Below are positions 23,647 through 32,324 of a stretch of 64,000 nt of DNA, piece after piece. This DNA is from DASUPK01 sp963782345 (lineage in GTDB: Bacteria > Actinomycetota > Thermoleophilia > Solirubrobacterales > 70-9): NCBI GenBank assembly GCA_963782345.1, contig CAWAJF010000008.1, forward strand, positions 1 to 64,000, read 5' to 3'. The notes under the pieces are model-generated. The model had not been told where the DNA came from, ran no database searches, and saw nothing but the letters and a program-made list of their open reading frames with translations. Positions within the stretch are counted from its first letter, which is position 1; each line of letters opens with the position of its first letter. The position numbers were made by a program, and so were the translations under genes.

Positions 23647-24699
23647 ATGGATGCGAGGGTGCGCCAAGTCGAGGGCGAAGACGCAACCCGCGTAATGGAG
23701 GCCGAACAGCCGGTCCGCGAGGAGCTGCGGCGGATCGCCTCGGACACGGCGTACCTCTACAAGCTGGCGCGCGGCAGGATCGAGCTTCCCCCCCCGACGC
23801 CCGCGGACGGGCCCGATCCGTATGGCGACCCAGACCCGGATTGGCTCCGGATCGACTGGCGCCGGCACCGGCACCGGGTCGACGTCGTCGGGGCCGAGGT
23901 GAACTACGTCGAGATGGGCGAGGGCCCGCCGCTCATCTTCGTCCACGGGCTCTCCGGCGCCTGGCAGAACTGGCTCGAGAACATTCCGCACTTCGCGCGC
24001 ACCCACCACGTCATCGCGGTGGATCTCCCGGGCTTCGGCTCGAGCCCGATGCCCCCCTGGGAGATCTCGATCCCGGCCTACGGACGTTTCCTGCGTGACT
24101 TCTGCGAGCGCCTCGGCGTGGGCCGCTGCTCACTGGTCGGCAACTCGATGGGCGGCTTCATCGCAACCGAGGTGGCGATCACCGAGCCGGAGCGCGTCGA
24201 TGACCTGGTCCTGGTCTCCGCGGCCGGAGTCACCTGGGCACGAGCCAGGCGCGAGCCCGCCATGGTGATCGCGAGGATGGGCCGTGCCGCCGCCCCGCTC
24301 CTGCTGCGCTTCCACATGGACGGAATCAGGCGCCCGCGCCTTCGGCGCAACTACTTCCAGGGCGTCTTCTTCGAGCCGGACGGCCTGCGCCGGGAGATGC
24401 TCTGGGAGAACATCGTCCCGGCGCTGCAGAGCCCGGGCTACTACGACGCGCTGACGACGCTCTGGGGCTATGACATCCGTCACCGTTTGGAGGAGATCGG
24501 CGTACCCACCCTGATCGTCTGGGGTCGCAACGACCGCGTCGTCCCGGTCCCGGCCGCGCTCTCCTACAGGAAGCTGATCGGCGACAACGCCGAGCTGGCG
24601 ATCTTCGACGAGTGTGGCCACGTGCCGCAGATCGAACGCCCGGTGCGGTTCAACCGGGTCGTCGAGAACTTCCTGAAGCGCGCGGGTTCGCTCGGCTAG
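23647..24699 (+). CDS. Alpha/beta-fold hydrolase
   Basis: 350 residues. After an N-terminal extension of about 75 residues, the fold shows FVHGLSGAWQNW (oxyanion region), the nucleophile elbow GNSMGG (Ser), the acid in GRNDRVVP and the histidine in DECGHVPQIERP. Substrate unknown; the family includes esterases and meta-cleavage product hydrolases. ATG 23647 sits in the restored TGATG junction with the right attachment site. Its natural promoter lay upstream of the folate gene and is now 10 kb away. Its stop shares CTAG with dinB from the opposite strand. Confidence 0.88.
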   Translation: MDARVRQVEGEDATRVMEAEQPVREELRRIASDTAYLYKLARGRIELPPPTPADGPDPYGDPDPDWLRIDWRRHRHRVDVVGAEVNYVEMGEGPPLIFVHGLSGAWQNWLENIPHFARTHHVIAVDLPGFGSSPMPPWEISIPAYGRFLRDFCERLGVGRCSLVGNSMGGFIATEVAITEPERVDDLVLVSAAGVTWARARREPAMVIARMGRAAAPLLLRFHMDGIRRPRLRRNYFQGVFFEPDGLRREMLWENIVPALQSPGYYDALTTLWGYDIRHRLEEIGVPTLIVWGRNDRVVPVPAALSYRKLIGDNAELAIFDECGHVPQIERPVRFNRVVENFLKRAGSLG

Positions 24700-25901
24700 C
24701 GCGGTTCCTCCCCCGGGCGCAGCCAGGGCGACAGCGAGCGCTCGCGGCTGAGCGTCGCGGGCCGGCGGATCGCGTCGGGGCCGAAGCGGTCGCGGACCTC
24801 GTCGATCGCGGCGTCGAGGGCCGGGTCCGGGACTCCATCGAGGGGCAGCTCGAGCTGCTCGCCGTATCCGCTTTCGGTCAGGTTGCTGACCGCGATGCCG
24901 ATCAGGGTGATCCCGCGGCGCTCGATCGCAGCTGTCGAGCTCTCCAGCAGGATCCGCGCCGCGGCGAGGATCGAGCCCGTCCCCGCGGCCGGATGGGGAA
25001 GTGTGTGGGAGCGGGTGGCCCGAGTGAAGTCCCCGAACCGCAGCCGCAGCGTGACGGTGCGCCCCGCCCGGGCGGACGAGCGCATTCGCCGGGTGACCCG
25101 ATCGACGAGCGCGACGAGCACCGCCCCGAGCTCGGCCCGCGAGCGCGGCCGGGTGCCGAGGGCGGATTGGGAGCCGATCGAGCGGCGGCGCCTGCCCGGA
25201 CGGACGCGCCGTCGGTCGCGATTGTGGGCGATCGCATGGAGATGGCGTGCCGCGTGGGCGCCGAGAATCGATTCGAGCTCGGTCTCGGCGCGGTCGGCGA
25301 GCGCGCCAACGGTGAGAATGCCCGCGGCGTGGAGCTTCTCGGCGGTCGTCTCCCCCACGCCCCAGAGCGCCTCCACCGGGAGCGGGTGCAGAAAGGCGGT
25401 CTCCTCCTGCGGCGAGACGACGAGCAGGCCGTCGGGCTTGGCAGCGCGGCTCGCCATCTTCGCGAGGACCTTGGTCCGCGCGACGCCGACGCTGAGGGGC
25501 AGGTCGAGCTCCTCCCGCACCCGGTGCCGGAGCCGCGCGGCGATCTCGCGCGGCGTCCCCGAGATGTGCTCGAGCCCGCGGACATCGAGGAACGCCTCTT
25601 CCATTGAGAGGCCTTCGACGAGGGGCGAGGTCCGCCTGAAGACCTCGAAGAGCGCCTTGCTGGCGGCGGTGTAGGCGGAGAAATTCGGCTCCACGGCCGT
25701 CAGATGGGGGCAGAGTCGCCGCGCCATTCGCCCGCCCATCCCACCGTGGATTCCGAACGCGCGGGCCTCGTAGCTCGCCGCCATCACGACCCCGCCGCCG
25801 ACGACCGTCGGGCGCCCGCGCAGAGTGGGATCGTCGCGCTGCTCGACGGAGGCGAAGAACGCGTCGGCGTCGGCGTGCAGGATGGCGGCCTCGCTGGACA
25901 C
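24696..25901 (-). CDS. dinB: DNA polymerase IV (Y family)
   Basis: 401 residues with palm motif LHADADAFFASVEQ, active-site loop LSMEEAFLDV, SVGVARTKVLAKMASRAAKP, helix-hairpin-helix WGVGETTAEKLHAAGI and a little-finger domain. The usual D-E pair of SxDEAxLD reads E-E, a conservative change at a metal ligand that I recall from other actinobacterial DinB proteins. The enzyme copies past damaged bases. The GTG start (25901) touches a perfect LexA-type box, so SOS control is likely. No beta-clamp motif was identified at the C-terminus. Confidence 0.92.
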   Translation of the reverse strand: MSSEAAILHADADAFFASVEQRDDPTLRGRPTVVGGGVVMAASYEARAFGIHGGMGGRMARRLCPHLTAVEPNFSAYTAASKALFEVFRRTSPLVEGLSMEEAFLDVRGLEHISGTPREIAARLRHRVREELDLPLSVGVARTKVLAKMASRAAKPDGLLVVSPQEETAFLHPLPVEALWGVGETTAEKLHAAGILTVGALADRAETELESILGAHAARHLHAIAHNRDRRRVRPGRRRRSIGSQSALGTRPRSRAELGAVLVALVDRVTRRMRSSARAGRTVTLRLRFGDFTRATRSHTLPHPAAGTGSILAAARILLESSTAAIERRGITLIGIAVSNLTESGYGEQLELPLDGVPDPALDAAIDEVRDRFGPDAIRRPATLSRERSLSPWLRPGEEPR

Positions 25902-25914
25902 GAACGTATGTTCG
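25901..25914. promoter_or_regulatory. LexA (SOS) box at dinB
   Basis: CGAACGTATGTTCG is a perfect palindrome-type match to the Gram-positive/actinobacterial SOS box (CGAAC-N4-GTTCG). It overlaps the first base of the dinB start codon, so LexA bound here should block transcription or its early extension. Confidence 0.85.
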
Positions 25915-25971
25915 CATCGGCAGGCGCGCCGATCAACCGCGGCAGTGAAACCGGCGATTGCCGGCGGGGCC

Positions 25972-27681
25972 CTACCCGGTGACCGCGCCCTGTGAGGCGC
26001 TGGAGACCGATGCCGCGTACTTCGCCATCACGCCACGCTTGTAGTGCGGCTCGGGAGGCTCGTACGCCTCCACCCGTTTGGCGATCTCCTCGTCAGAGAG
26101 GTCGACGTCGAGGCGACGGGCGTCGATGTCGAGCGTGATCCGATCACCGTCCCGGACGGCCGCGATCGGGCCGCCGCGGATCGCCTCGGGGGCGACGTGG
26201 CCCGCCATCAGGCCGTGGGTCGCTCCGGAGAAGCGGCCGTCGGTGAGCAGGGCGACCTGGTCGCCGATTCCCTCCCCGACCAGGGCCGCCGTCACCTGGA
26301 GCATCTCGCGCATCCCGGGGCCGCCCGAGGGACCCTCGTTGCGGATCACGACGACATCGCCGGGCTTGATCCCCTGCTGCTCGACCACCGCGAAGCACTC
26401 CTCCTCGGAGCCGAAGACCCGGGCGGGGCCGGTGTGCTTGCGGCGCTCCTCGCCGGCGACCTTGACGACGCAGCCCTCCGGCGCGAGGTTGCCGCGCAGG
26501 ATCACCAGGCCACCGGTCGGCTTCAGCGGATCGTCAAGCGGGCGGACGACCTGCTGGGCCGGCGTCTCCTGGGTCGCGTCGGCCTCCTCGCCGATCGTCT
26601 TGCCGGTGACGGTGATCGCGTCCCGGTGCAGGACGCCGGCCTCGTCGAGCCGCCTTGCAAGGACGCCCACCCCGCCGGCCTCGTAGAGGTCCTTGGCGAC
26701 GAAGCGGCCGCCGGGCTTCAGGTCGCCGAGCAGGGGCGTGCGCTCGGAGATCCGATCGAAGTCGTCGATGGTCAGCTCGATGCCGGCCTCGTTGGCTACG
26801 GCGAGCAGATGGAGCACGCCGTTGGTGGAGCCGCCCGACATCGCGACGGTGGCGATCGCGTTCTCGATCGAGTCCTTCGTGATGATTCTTGATGGGCGCA
26901 GGTCGTCGGCGAGAACCCGCATGACGAGCTCGCCGCATTCGCGGGCCACCTGCTCGCGTGCGGCGGCGACCGCGGGGACCATGCCCGAGCCCATCGGCGT
27001 CATTCCCATGACCTCGAAGGCGCAGGCCATCGTGTTCGCGGTGAACTGGGCGCCGCAGGCGCCGGCCCCTGGGCTGGCGCACCCCTCGAGCTCGTAGAGG
27101 TCGTCGTCCGACATCTCGCCGGTGGCGTGCTTGCCGATCGCCTCGAAGACGTCCTGGATCGTCACGTCCTGGTCATGCCAGCGGCCGGGAAGGATCGAGC
27201 CGCCGTAGAGCATCAGCGACGGAACGTCGAGGCGGGCGAGCGCCATGACGCATCCGGGGATCGTCTTGTCGCAGCCCGACAGCGCGATCACGGCGTCGAA
27301 CTGGTAGCCGCGCGCGGTCAGCTCGATCGAGTCGGCGATCACCTCGCGACTGACCAGCGAGGTCTTCATGCCCTCGGTTCCCATCGTGATCCCGTCGGAG
27401 ATCGCGATCGAGTTGAACTCGAGCGGCGTGCCCCCGGCCGCGCGCACGCCCTCCTTGACGTGCTCGGCGAGCCCCCGGAGGTGGAAGTTGCAGGGCATCG
27501 CCTCGATCCAGGTGTTGGCGATCCCGACGGTGGGCCGGCGCAGATCGTCGTCGTCGAACCCGATTCCCTTCATGTAGGCGCGAGCGAAGGCGCGCTCGGG
27601 GCCGTCGAAGACGACGCTCGAGCGCGGGCGCGGTGCGCCGTTCGTCCTCGTCAAGGTCGCTGACTCGCTCGCCTCGCTCAC
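25972..27681 (-). CDS. ilvD: Dihydroxy-acid dehydratase
   Basis: 569 residues, normal for the family. It contains GCDKTIPGC and YELEGCASPGAGACGAQFTA (iron-sulfur cluster cysteines), GGSTNGVLHLLA and TDGRFSGATHG. The enzyme makes 2-oxo acids in valine, leucine and isoleucine synthesis. GTG 27681 has GGAGG eight bases upstream and overlaps the stop of the preceding gene (GTGA), so it is coupled to it. Confidence 0.95.
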   Translation of the reverse strand: MSEASESATLTRTNGAPRPRSSVVFDGPERAFARAYMKGIGFDDDDLRRPTVGIANTWIEAMPCNFHLRGLAEHVKEGVRAAGGTPLEFNSIAISDGITMGTEGMKTSLVSREVIADSIELTARGYQFDAVIALSGCDKTIPGCVMALARLDVPSLMLYGGSILPGRWHDQDVTIQDVFEAIGKHATGEMSDDDLYELEGCASPGAGACGAQFTANTMACAFEVMGMTPMGSGMVPAVAAAREQVARECGELVMRVLADDLRPSRIITKDSIENAIATVAMSGGSTNGVLHLLAVANEAGIELTIDDFDRISERTPLLGDLKPGGRFVAKDLYEAGGVGVLARRLDEAGVLHRDAITVTGKTIGEEADATQETPAQQVVRPLDDPLKPTGGLVILRGNLAPEGCVVKVAGEERRKHTGPARVFGSEEECFAVVEQQGIKPGDVVVIRNEGPSGGPGMREMLQVTAALVGEGIGDQVALLTDGRFSGATHGLMAGHVAPEAIRGGPIAAVRDGDRITLDIDARRLDVDLSDEEIAKRVEAYEPPEPHYKRGVMAKYAASVSSASQGAVTG

Positions 27682-28148
27682 CTGACAACCTCCGTTTCGT
27701 GCTCGGCTCGCTCGTCCGCTCCAACCTCCTTGGAGCGCTTCCAAGCGAGCAGGGATGAAAGATCCCGGCGGACCATCGCCGGGTCGAGCTGGCGGCCCAG
27801 CGGATGGACGTTGGCGGTGCCGATCAGCTCGTGCTCGTCGGCGCGAAGCGCCATCCACTTCGCGAGCACGTCGTCGGCGTCGGGCAGCCTCTCCCCCGCC
27901 TCGGGATCGGAGCCGTCGCGAAAGCGGACGCAGTACTCGCTGAGCAGCTCGCCCGTCGCGGCGTCGTAGGCGACGAGCGGGCGCTGCGGGTAGATCAGGT
28001 AGCCGTACTCGCGATTCTCGACCGCGAGGATCCCGAACCGCTCGTACATCTCGAGCGCCTCGGCCCCGGCGGTCGATCGCAGGAGCTCGCGGGCCCGCTC
28101 CTCGGCCCGGCGCTCGCGCGCCGCGTCGCGGAAGTATCTGCGTGCCAT
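27678..28148 (-). CDS. Hypothetical protein in thiD-ilvD operon
   Basis: 156 residues. A basic helical start (RRYFRDAARERRAEERAREL) is followed by a small mixed domain with YGYLIYPQRPLVAYDAATGE and EYCVRFRDGSDPEAGERLP, and a C-terminal part with WMALRADEHELIGTANVHPL. I do not recognise the family. The start overlaps the upstream gene's stop (TGATG) and its own stop overlaps ilvD's start, so all are translated as one coupled unit. Confidence 0.7.
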   Translation of the reverse strand: MARRYFRDAARERRAEERARELLRSTAGAEALEMYERFGILAVENREYGYLIYPQRPLVAYDAATGELLSEYCVRFRDGSDPEAGERLPDADDVLAKWMALRADEHELIGTANVHPLGRQLDPAMVRRDLSSLLAWKRSKEVGADERAEHETEVVR

Positions 28149-28393
28149 CAGCCGCCGGCCGCCTGCGGAAAGAAGATCACGCGCTCGGCGTCTGCCGGAA
28201 CCTCCGAGAAGTCCCTGACCATCGTGGCCTCGCGGCTCCCGCCCGGCCCCTCGTGCGGAACCGCGGCCCACATGCCGAGGTCGAGCTGGCGGCGGAACTC
28301 GCGGACGAGGCGCTCCTCGTCCTCGGCCATGTCCGGATCGCCCTCCGCGAGCAGCACGTCTCCCTTCCCCGGACTCATGCGAAGCAGCTTCAT
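28148..28393 (-). CDS. Hypothetical small protein in thiD-ilvD operon
   Basis: 81 residues, unrecognised. KLLRMSPGKGDVLLAEGDPD leads into a helix (AEDEERLVREFRRQLDLGMW) and then AAVPHEGPGGSREATMVRDF and a beta-like end. ATG 28393 overlaps thiD's stop (ATGA). Its place between thiD and the next hypothetical gene suggests a shared regulatory or metabolic setting, not a specific reaction. Confidence 0.6.
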   Translation of the reverse strand: MKLLRMSPGKGDVLLAEGDPDMAEDEERLVREFRRQLDLGMWAAVPHEGPGGSREATMVRDFSEVPADAERVIFFPQAAGG

Positions 28394-29184
28394 GAGTCGA
28401 TTATGCCCAGAACGTCCACCGGTCCCGCGCCGGAGCCGATTCCGCGCAGGCCATTCGCGACCGCTTCCGCGGCGATCGCCCGCGCCGCTCGGGCCGCTTC
28501 CAGCGGCGTATCGCCGAGTGCCAGGCGGGCCGCGAGCGCCGAGGAGTGGGTGCAACCCGACCCGTGGGCGGCGCCCTCCGGATGCCGCGGGCCCTCGATC
28601 TCCTCGAGCCGCTCGCCGTCGAAGAAACGGTCCCTGCCGTCCAGGTGACCCCCGGTGACCACAGCGACTTTCGGGCCGAGACCAGCAACCGCGCGGACGA
28701 GCTCTTCCGGCGACGCCTGGTCGCCGAGGCCGCTGAGCTCGCGCGCCTCGGCCGCGTTTGGGGTGACCACGGTGGCGCGCGGAACGATCCGCTCGATCAG
28801 CGCCTCCTTCGCCTCGGGCTTCAGGAGCACGGCGCCGCTCTCGGCGACCATCACGGGATCGAGCACAATGGGAGCGTCAGCGACCAGGCCAAGGGCCTCG
28901 TCAACCGCCTCGATCGTCGCCTGGTCGAAGAGCATCCCGATCTTCACGGCATCGACGCCCATGTCCGAGACTATGGCGCGCACCTGATCGAGGATGAACT
29001 GCCGCGGCAGCGTCTCAACGGAGACCACCTCATACGTGTTCTGGGCGGTGAGCGCGACGATCGCCGAGGTCCCGTGGACGCCGCAGCGCGCGAACGCCTT
29101 CAGGTCCGCCTGGATCCCGGCGCCGCCGCCGGAGTCGGAGGTTGCGATGGTCATCGCGATCGGGACGCGATGCGAGGCCGTCAT
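28390..29184 (-). CDS. thiD: Hydroxymethylpyrimidine/phosphomethylpyrimidine kinase
   Basis: 264 residues of the ribokinase-like fold: TIATSDSGGGAGIQADLKAF at the N-terminus, VKIGMLFD, VLDPVMVAESGA, VVTPNAAEA and the anion-hole/catalytic GAAHGSGCTHSSALAA near the end. It phosphorylates HMP and HMP-P in thiamine synthesis. It leads a four-gene operon with overlapping starts and stops that ends in ilvD. Confidence 0.94.
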   Translation of the reverse strand: MTASHRVPIAMTIATSDSGGGAGIQADLKAFARCGVHGTSAIVALTAQNTYEVVSVETLPRQFILDQVRAIVSDMGVDAVKIGMLFDQATIEAVDEALGLVADAPIVLDPVMVAESGAVLLKPEAKEALIERIVPRATVVTPNAAEARELSGLGDQASPEELVRAVAGLGPKVAVVTGGHLDGRDRFFDGERLEEIEGPRHPEGAAHGSGCTHSSALAARLALGDTPLEAARAARAIAAEAVANGLRGIGSGAGPVDVLGIIDS

Positions 29185-29207
29185 GCGGGTAAGGCTAGTG
29201 ACGGGCG

Positions 29208-30347
29208 CTACGCCGGTTCCGGTGCGGCGAGCGTCGTGCGCGCGTAGCGCCCCGATGAGTCCGAGCGCAGATAGCCGCTCAGCTCCAAGCGGACGAGAGC
29301 GGCCGCCAGCGGCCCCGGCTCGAGCCCGGAGGCCCGCGCCAGCGCGTCGGCGCTGCTCGCGCCGCGCTCGATCAGGTCGAGCACAGCGGCGAGCTCCGCC
29401 TCCACGGCCGGCCCACGCCGTGTGGCGATGCGGTCGCGCCCGGCGCCCGGGCCGATCAGCGCGTCCAGCACGTCCCGACCGCCCCGAATCACGTGCGCCC
29501 CGTCGTGCAGGAGCGCGTTCGTTCCTGCCGCCGGGGACGAACCGACCCTGCCCGGGACCGCCCCCACCTCGCGGTTCAGCTCTTCTGCCATCGTCGCGGT
29601 GATCAGCGAGCCGGAGCGCTCGCGGGCCTCGACCACGACCGTCATCCGCCCCAAGGCGGCCATGATCCGGTTGCGAGCCGGAAAAGTCCAGCGGCGCGCC
29701 GTCGTCCCTGGCGGTAGCTCGCTGAGCACGAGGCCGCGTTCCACGATCTCCTCGTAGAGCGAGGAGGACCGCGGCGGGTACGGAACGTTCACACCGCTGC
29801 CGAGCACCGCCACCGTCAGGCCGCCGGCCCCCAGAGCGCCCTCATGCGCCGCGGCGTCGATCCCCATGGCCATGCCGCTCACCACCGGCAGCCCGGCCGC
29901 AGCGACCTCGAGCGCCAGGCTCCTGGCGAGGTCGCGACCGTGACGGCTGGGACGGCGAGAGCCGACGATCGTCACCGTCTCCGCCGGATCGAGTGCGCGG
30001 AGCAGCGACGGATCGCCTCGCCAGAAGAGCGACGCGGGCGGGTCGCCAAGGTCGCCGAGCGACACCGGATGGAGAGCGTCGTGCGGGCATGACGCCCAGG
30101 CGCCCGCGCCCGACACGGCCGCGCGCAGGGCGTCCGGGTCGTGCTCCCTCGCCCTGGCGATCAACGATCTGGCATTCGAACGGGCCAGGGCCCGCGCCAG
30201 CTCCTCGTCGGGAAGTGCGAGCAGCTCATGCGCACGGCTCCCGGGCGTGGCGTCCGCGGCCTTGTCGATATGCCCGACCAGCGAGCCGATCAACCAGGAA
30301 CGCCGCAGACACTCGGCGCACGCTCGCGGCCGCGTGCGATCGCTCAC
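29208..30347 (-). CDS. dprA: DNA-processing protein DprA
   Basis: 379 residues. The Rossmann-like core includes VTIVGSRRPSRHGRDLARSL, GLPVVSGMAMGIDAAAHEGA, VAVLGSGVNVPYPP and FPARNRIMAALG, followed by a winged-helix C-terminus. DprA loads RecA on incoming single-stranded DNA during transformation. GTG 30347 overlaps the stop of comM (GTGA) and has GGAAGGGAG upstream; an annotated start further upstream would run into comM. A cysteine-rich N-terminus (CAECLRRS) is an odd addition. Confidence 0.93.
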   Translation of the reverse strand: MSDRTRPRACAECLRRSWLIGSLVGHIDKAADATPGSRAHELLALPDEELARALARSNARSLIARAREHDPDALRAAVSGAGAWASCPHDALHPVSLGDLGDPPASLFWRGDPSLLRALDPAETVTIVGSRRPSRHGRDLARSLALEVAAAGLPVVSGMAMGIDAAAHEGALGAGGLTVAVLGSGVNVPYPPRSSSLYEEIVERGLVLSELPPGTTARRWTFPARNRIMAALGRMTVVVEARERSGSLITATMAEELNREVGAVPGRVGSSPAAGTNALLHDGAHVIRGGRDVLDALIGPGAGRDRIATRRGPAVEAELAAVLDLIERGASSADALARASGLEPGPLAAALVRLELSGYLRSDSSGRYARTTLAAPEPA

Positions 30348-31825
30348 CGCTCTCCCTTCCGGCGCTTGTCGAGCGCCTCCCCGACGTGACCCGCGGAGAT
30401 GCGCTCCTCGCCGGCCAGGTCGGCGATCGTCCGGGCCAGGCGCAGACAGCGGTCCCAGCCCCGAGCGCTGAGGCCGAGGTTGCGATGACCCTGCTCGAGC
30501 GTCGCGCGGGCCGGTGGGTCGAGCGGGCAATGACGAGGGAGCTCACCCGGTGTCATATCGGCGTTCGTGCGGCCCGGTCCCAGCCGCTCCTCCTGCAGCC
30601 GCCGCGCGCGGATGACGCGCTCACGGATCACGCTGGACTCCTCGACGTCCTCGTCGAGCAGCTCCTCGGCCGGCGGCGGCTCGACGTGAAAGGTGATGTC
30701 GATCCGGTCGGCGAGGGCGCCGCTGAGCTTCGCCAGGTAGCGCGTCACAGCGCCCGGGTGGCACTCGCACTCGCCCGAGTCCGGGCCGTTGCCGCAGGGA
30801 CAGGGATTCGACGCGGCAACGAGCATGAACCGGCAGGGGAGCTCGACGGTCCCGGTTGTCCTTGTCACCGTGACCGCGCCCTCCTCGAGCGGGACGCGGA
30901 GCGCCTCGAGCGCGTCGCGGCGGAACTCGCCGAGCTCATCCAGGAAGAGAACGCCCCGGTGAGCGCGCGTCACCTCGCCCGGCCGAGGCGGCGAGCCGCC
31001 GCCGACCAGCGCCCTGCCGGACACGGTGTGGTGCGGTGCCCGAAACGGACGGCGCAGCCGGGGCCCGCCATTCTCTCCGCAGGCACCCGCGATGCGGGTG
31101 ACCTCGATCACCTGGTTGGGACTGAGCGGGGGCAGCAGCGACGGCAGGCGCTGCAGGGCAAGGGTCTTGCCGCCTCCTGGTGGGCCGATCAGGAGCAGGC
31201 TGTGTGCACCGGCCGCTGCGACCTCGAGGCAGCGCCGGAGGACCGGATGGCCGCGCAGGTCACGCAGATCCGGCAGGTCATCGGCCGGCGGATCCGGTGG
31301 CGACGCATGGGAGACCGGCGCGATCGAGCCCTCGCTCAGGTCTCGCAGTTTGGCGACGTGGTCCACCGGCACGACTTCGATCCGATCGACCAGGGCCGCC
31401 TGGGAGGCGTCCTCCGGCGCCACGGCGACTCCCGTCATGCCCCATCCCCTGGCTCGCTCCGCCATCGCCAGCGCGCCGGGCACAGGCCGGATCGCGCCAT
31501 CGAGCGCCAGCTCGCCCGCCAGCGCGTAGCGGTCGAGGACCGTCCCCGGGAGCTGTCCCGTGGCGACCAGCAGTGCGGTGGCTATCGCGAGGTCAAAGCC
31601 GGGCCCCGCCTTGCGCAGGTCGGCCGGCGCCAGGTTGGCCGTGATCCGATGCTGCGGATAGCGAAAGCCGGAGTTGACCAGGGCCGAGCGGACACGCTCA
31701 CGCGACTCCCTCACGGCGGCGTCGGGCAACCCGACGATCGTGAACGAGGGAAGGCCGGAGCCGATGTCGACCTCGACGTGGACCGGCTCGGCATCCACTC
31801 CGACGAGGGCGAAGGTGCGGGCCAT
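30344..31825 (-). CDS. comM: YifB/ComM family AAA ATPase
   Basis: 493 residues. An N-terminal Lon-like/chelatase domain (SGLPSFTIVGLPDAAVRES) is followed by the AAA module with Walker A LLIGPPGGGKTLALQRLP, Walker B GVLFLDELGEF and sensor region SNPCPCG, and a C-terminal region with ISAGHVGEALDKR. ComM drives branch migration in natural transformation. ATG 31825 was chosen over an upstream alternative because it starts at the conserved MARTFALVG. It is coupled to dprA. Confidence 0.93.
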   Translation of the reverse strand: MARTFALVGVDAEPVHVEVDIGSGLPSFTIVGLPDAAVRESRERVRSALVNSGFRYPQHRITANLAPADLRKAGPGFDLAIATALLVATGQLPGTVLDRYALAGELALDGAIRPVPGALAMAERARGWGMTGVAVAPEDASQAALVDRIEVVPVDHVAKLRDLSEGSIAPVSHASPPDPPADDLPDLRDLRGHPVLRRCLEVAAAGAHSLLLIGPPGGGKTLALQRLPSLLPPLSPNQVIEVTRIAGACGENGGPRLRRPFRAPHHTVSGRALVGGGSPPRPGEVTRAHRGVLFLDELGEFRRDALEALRVPLEEGAVTVTRTTGTVELPCRFMLVAASNPCPCGNGPDSGECECHPGAVTRYLAKLSGALADRIDITFHVEPPPAEELLDEDVEESSVIRERVIRARRLQEERLGPGRTNADMTPGELPRHCPLDPPARATLEQGHRNLGLSARGWDRCLRLARTIADLAGEERISAGHVGEALDKRRKGER

Positions 31826-31949
31826 CGCGAACACCCGTCGAAGCTAGGCGGCGGGTTCTCGCGGCTGGTGCGCTCATCGTCTCGATGGCGTCACGAACTG
31901 ATTGCGGTTCGCGCGCGGCGCGAGCGGGCACGCGCCTCAGGCTGTCCGC

Positions 31950-32324
31950 ATGACCTTCGCCAGGCAGCAACTGGGGCATCGGGCCGAGGAGCTCGTCGCG
32001 AGCCGCCTGCGGAGGGCGGGCTGGCGGATCGTCGCGCGGAACGAGCGACTGCCATCCGGCGAGCTGGACATCGTCGCACTCGATCGCTCCACCCTCGTCT
32101 TCGTGGAGGTGAAGGCGGGCCGCGCGGGCACCGTCCACGGCCCCGAGCTCCCCGCGCACGCCGTCGGTCGGCGCAAGCAGCTGAAGCTCCGCCGCCTCGC
32201 CCGCGAGTGGATCGCGGAGCGGCGGGGGCCCTCAGGCGTCGCGGGCTATCGCTTCGACGTCGTCGGGGTCCGCTTCGGCGCGGATGGCCTCGCGGATGTC
32301 GATCACATCCGCGCCGCCTTCTAG
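31950..32324 (+). CDS. YraN family putative endonuclease (UPF0102)
   Basis: 124 residues. The nuclease-fold motifs are present: GHRAEELVASRLRRAGWRIV, ELDIVALDRSTLVFVEVKAG (with the E-D-...-E-x-K catalytic pattern) and YRFDVVGVRFG. This family resembles Holliday junction resolvases. The gene runs toward rnhB and overlaps its 3' end by 93 bp in antisense. The neighbours dprA, comM and rnhB match its usual surroundings. Confidence 0.88.
   Translation: MTFARQQLGHRAEELVASRLRRAGWRIVARNERLPSGELDIVALDRSTLVFVEVKAGRAGTVHGPELPAHAVGRRKQLKLRRLAREWIAERRGPSGVAGYRFDVVGVRFGADGLADVDHIRAAF

Noticed and set aside
24130..25917. A 595-residue minus-strand ORF spanning dinB and part of the hydrolase
   Set aside because: It is out of frame with dinB and Arg-rich; the true dinB frame has all family motifs.
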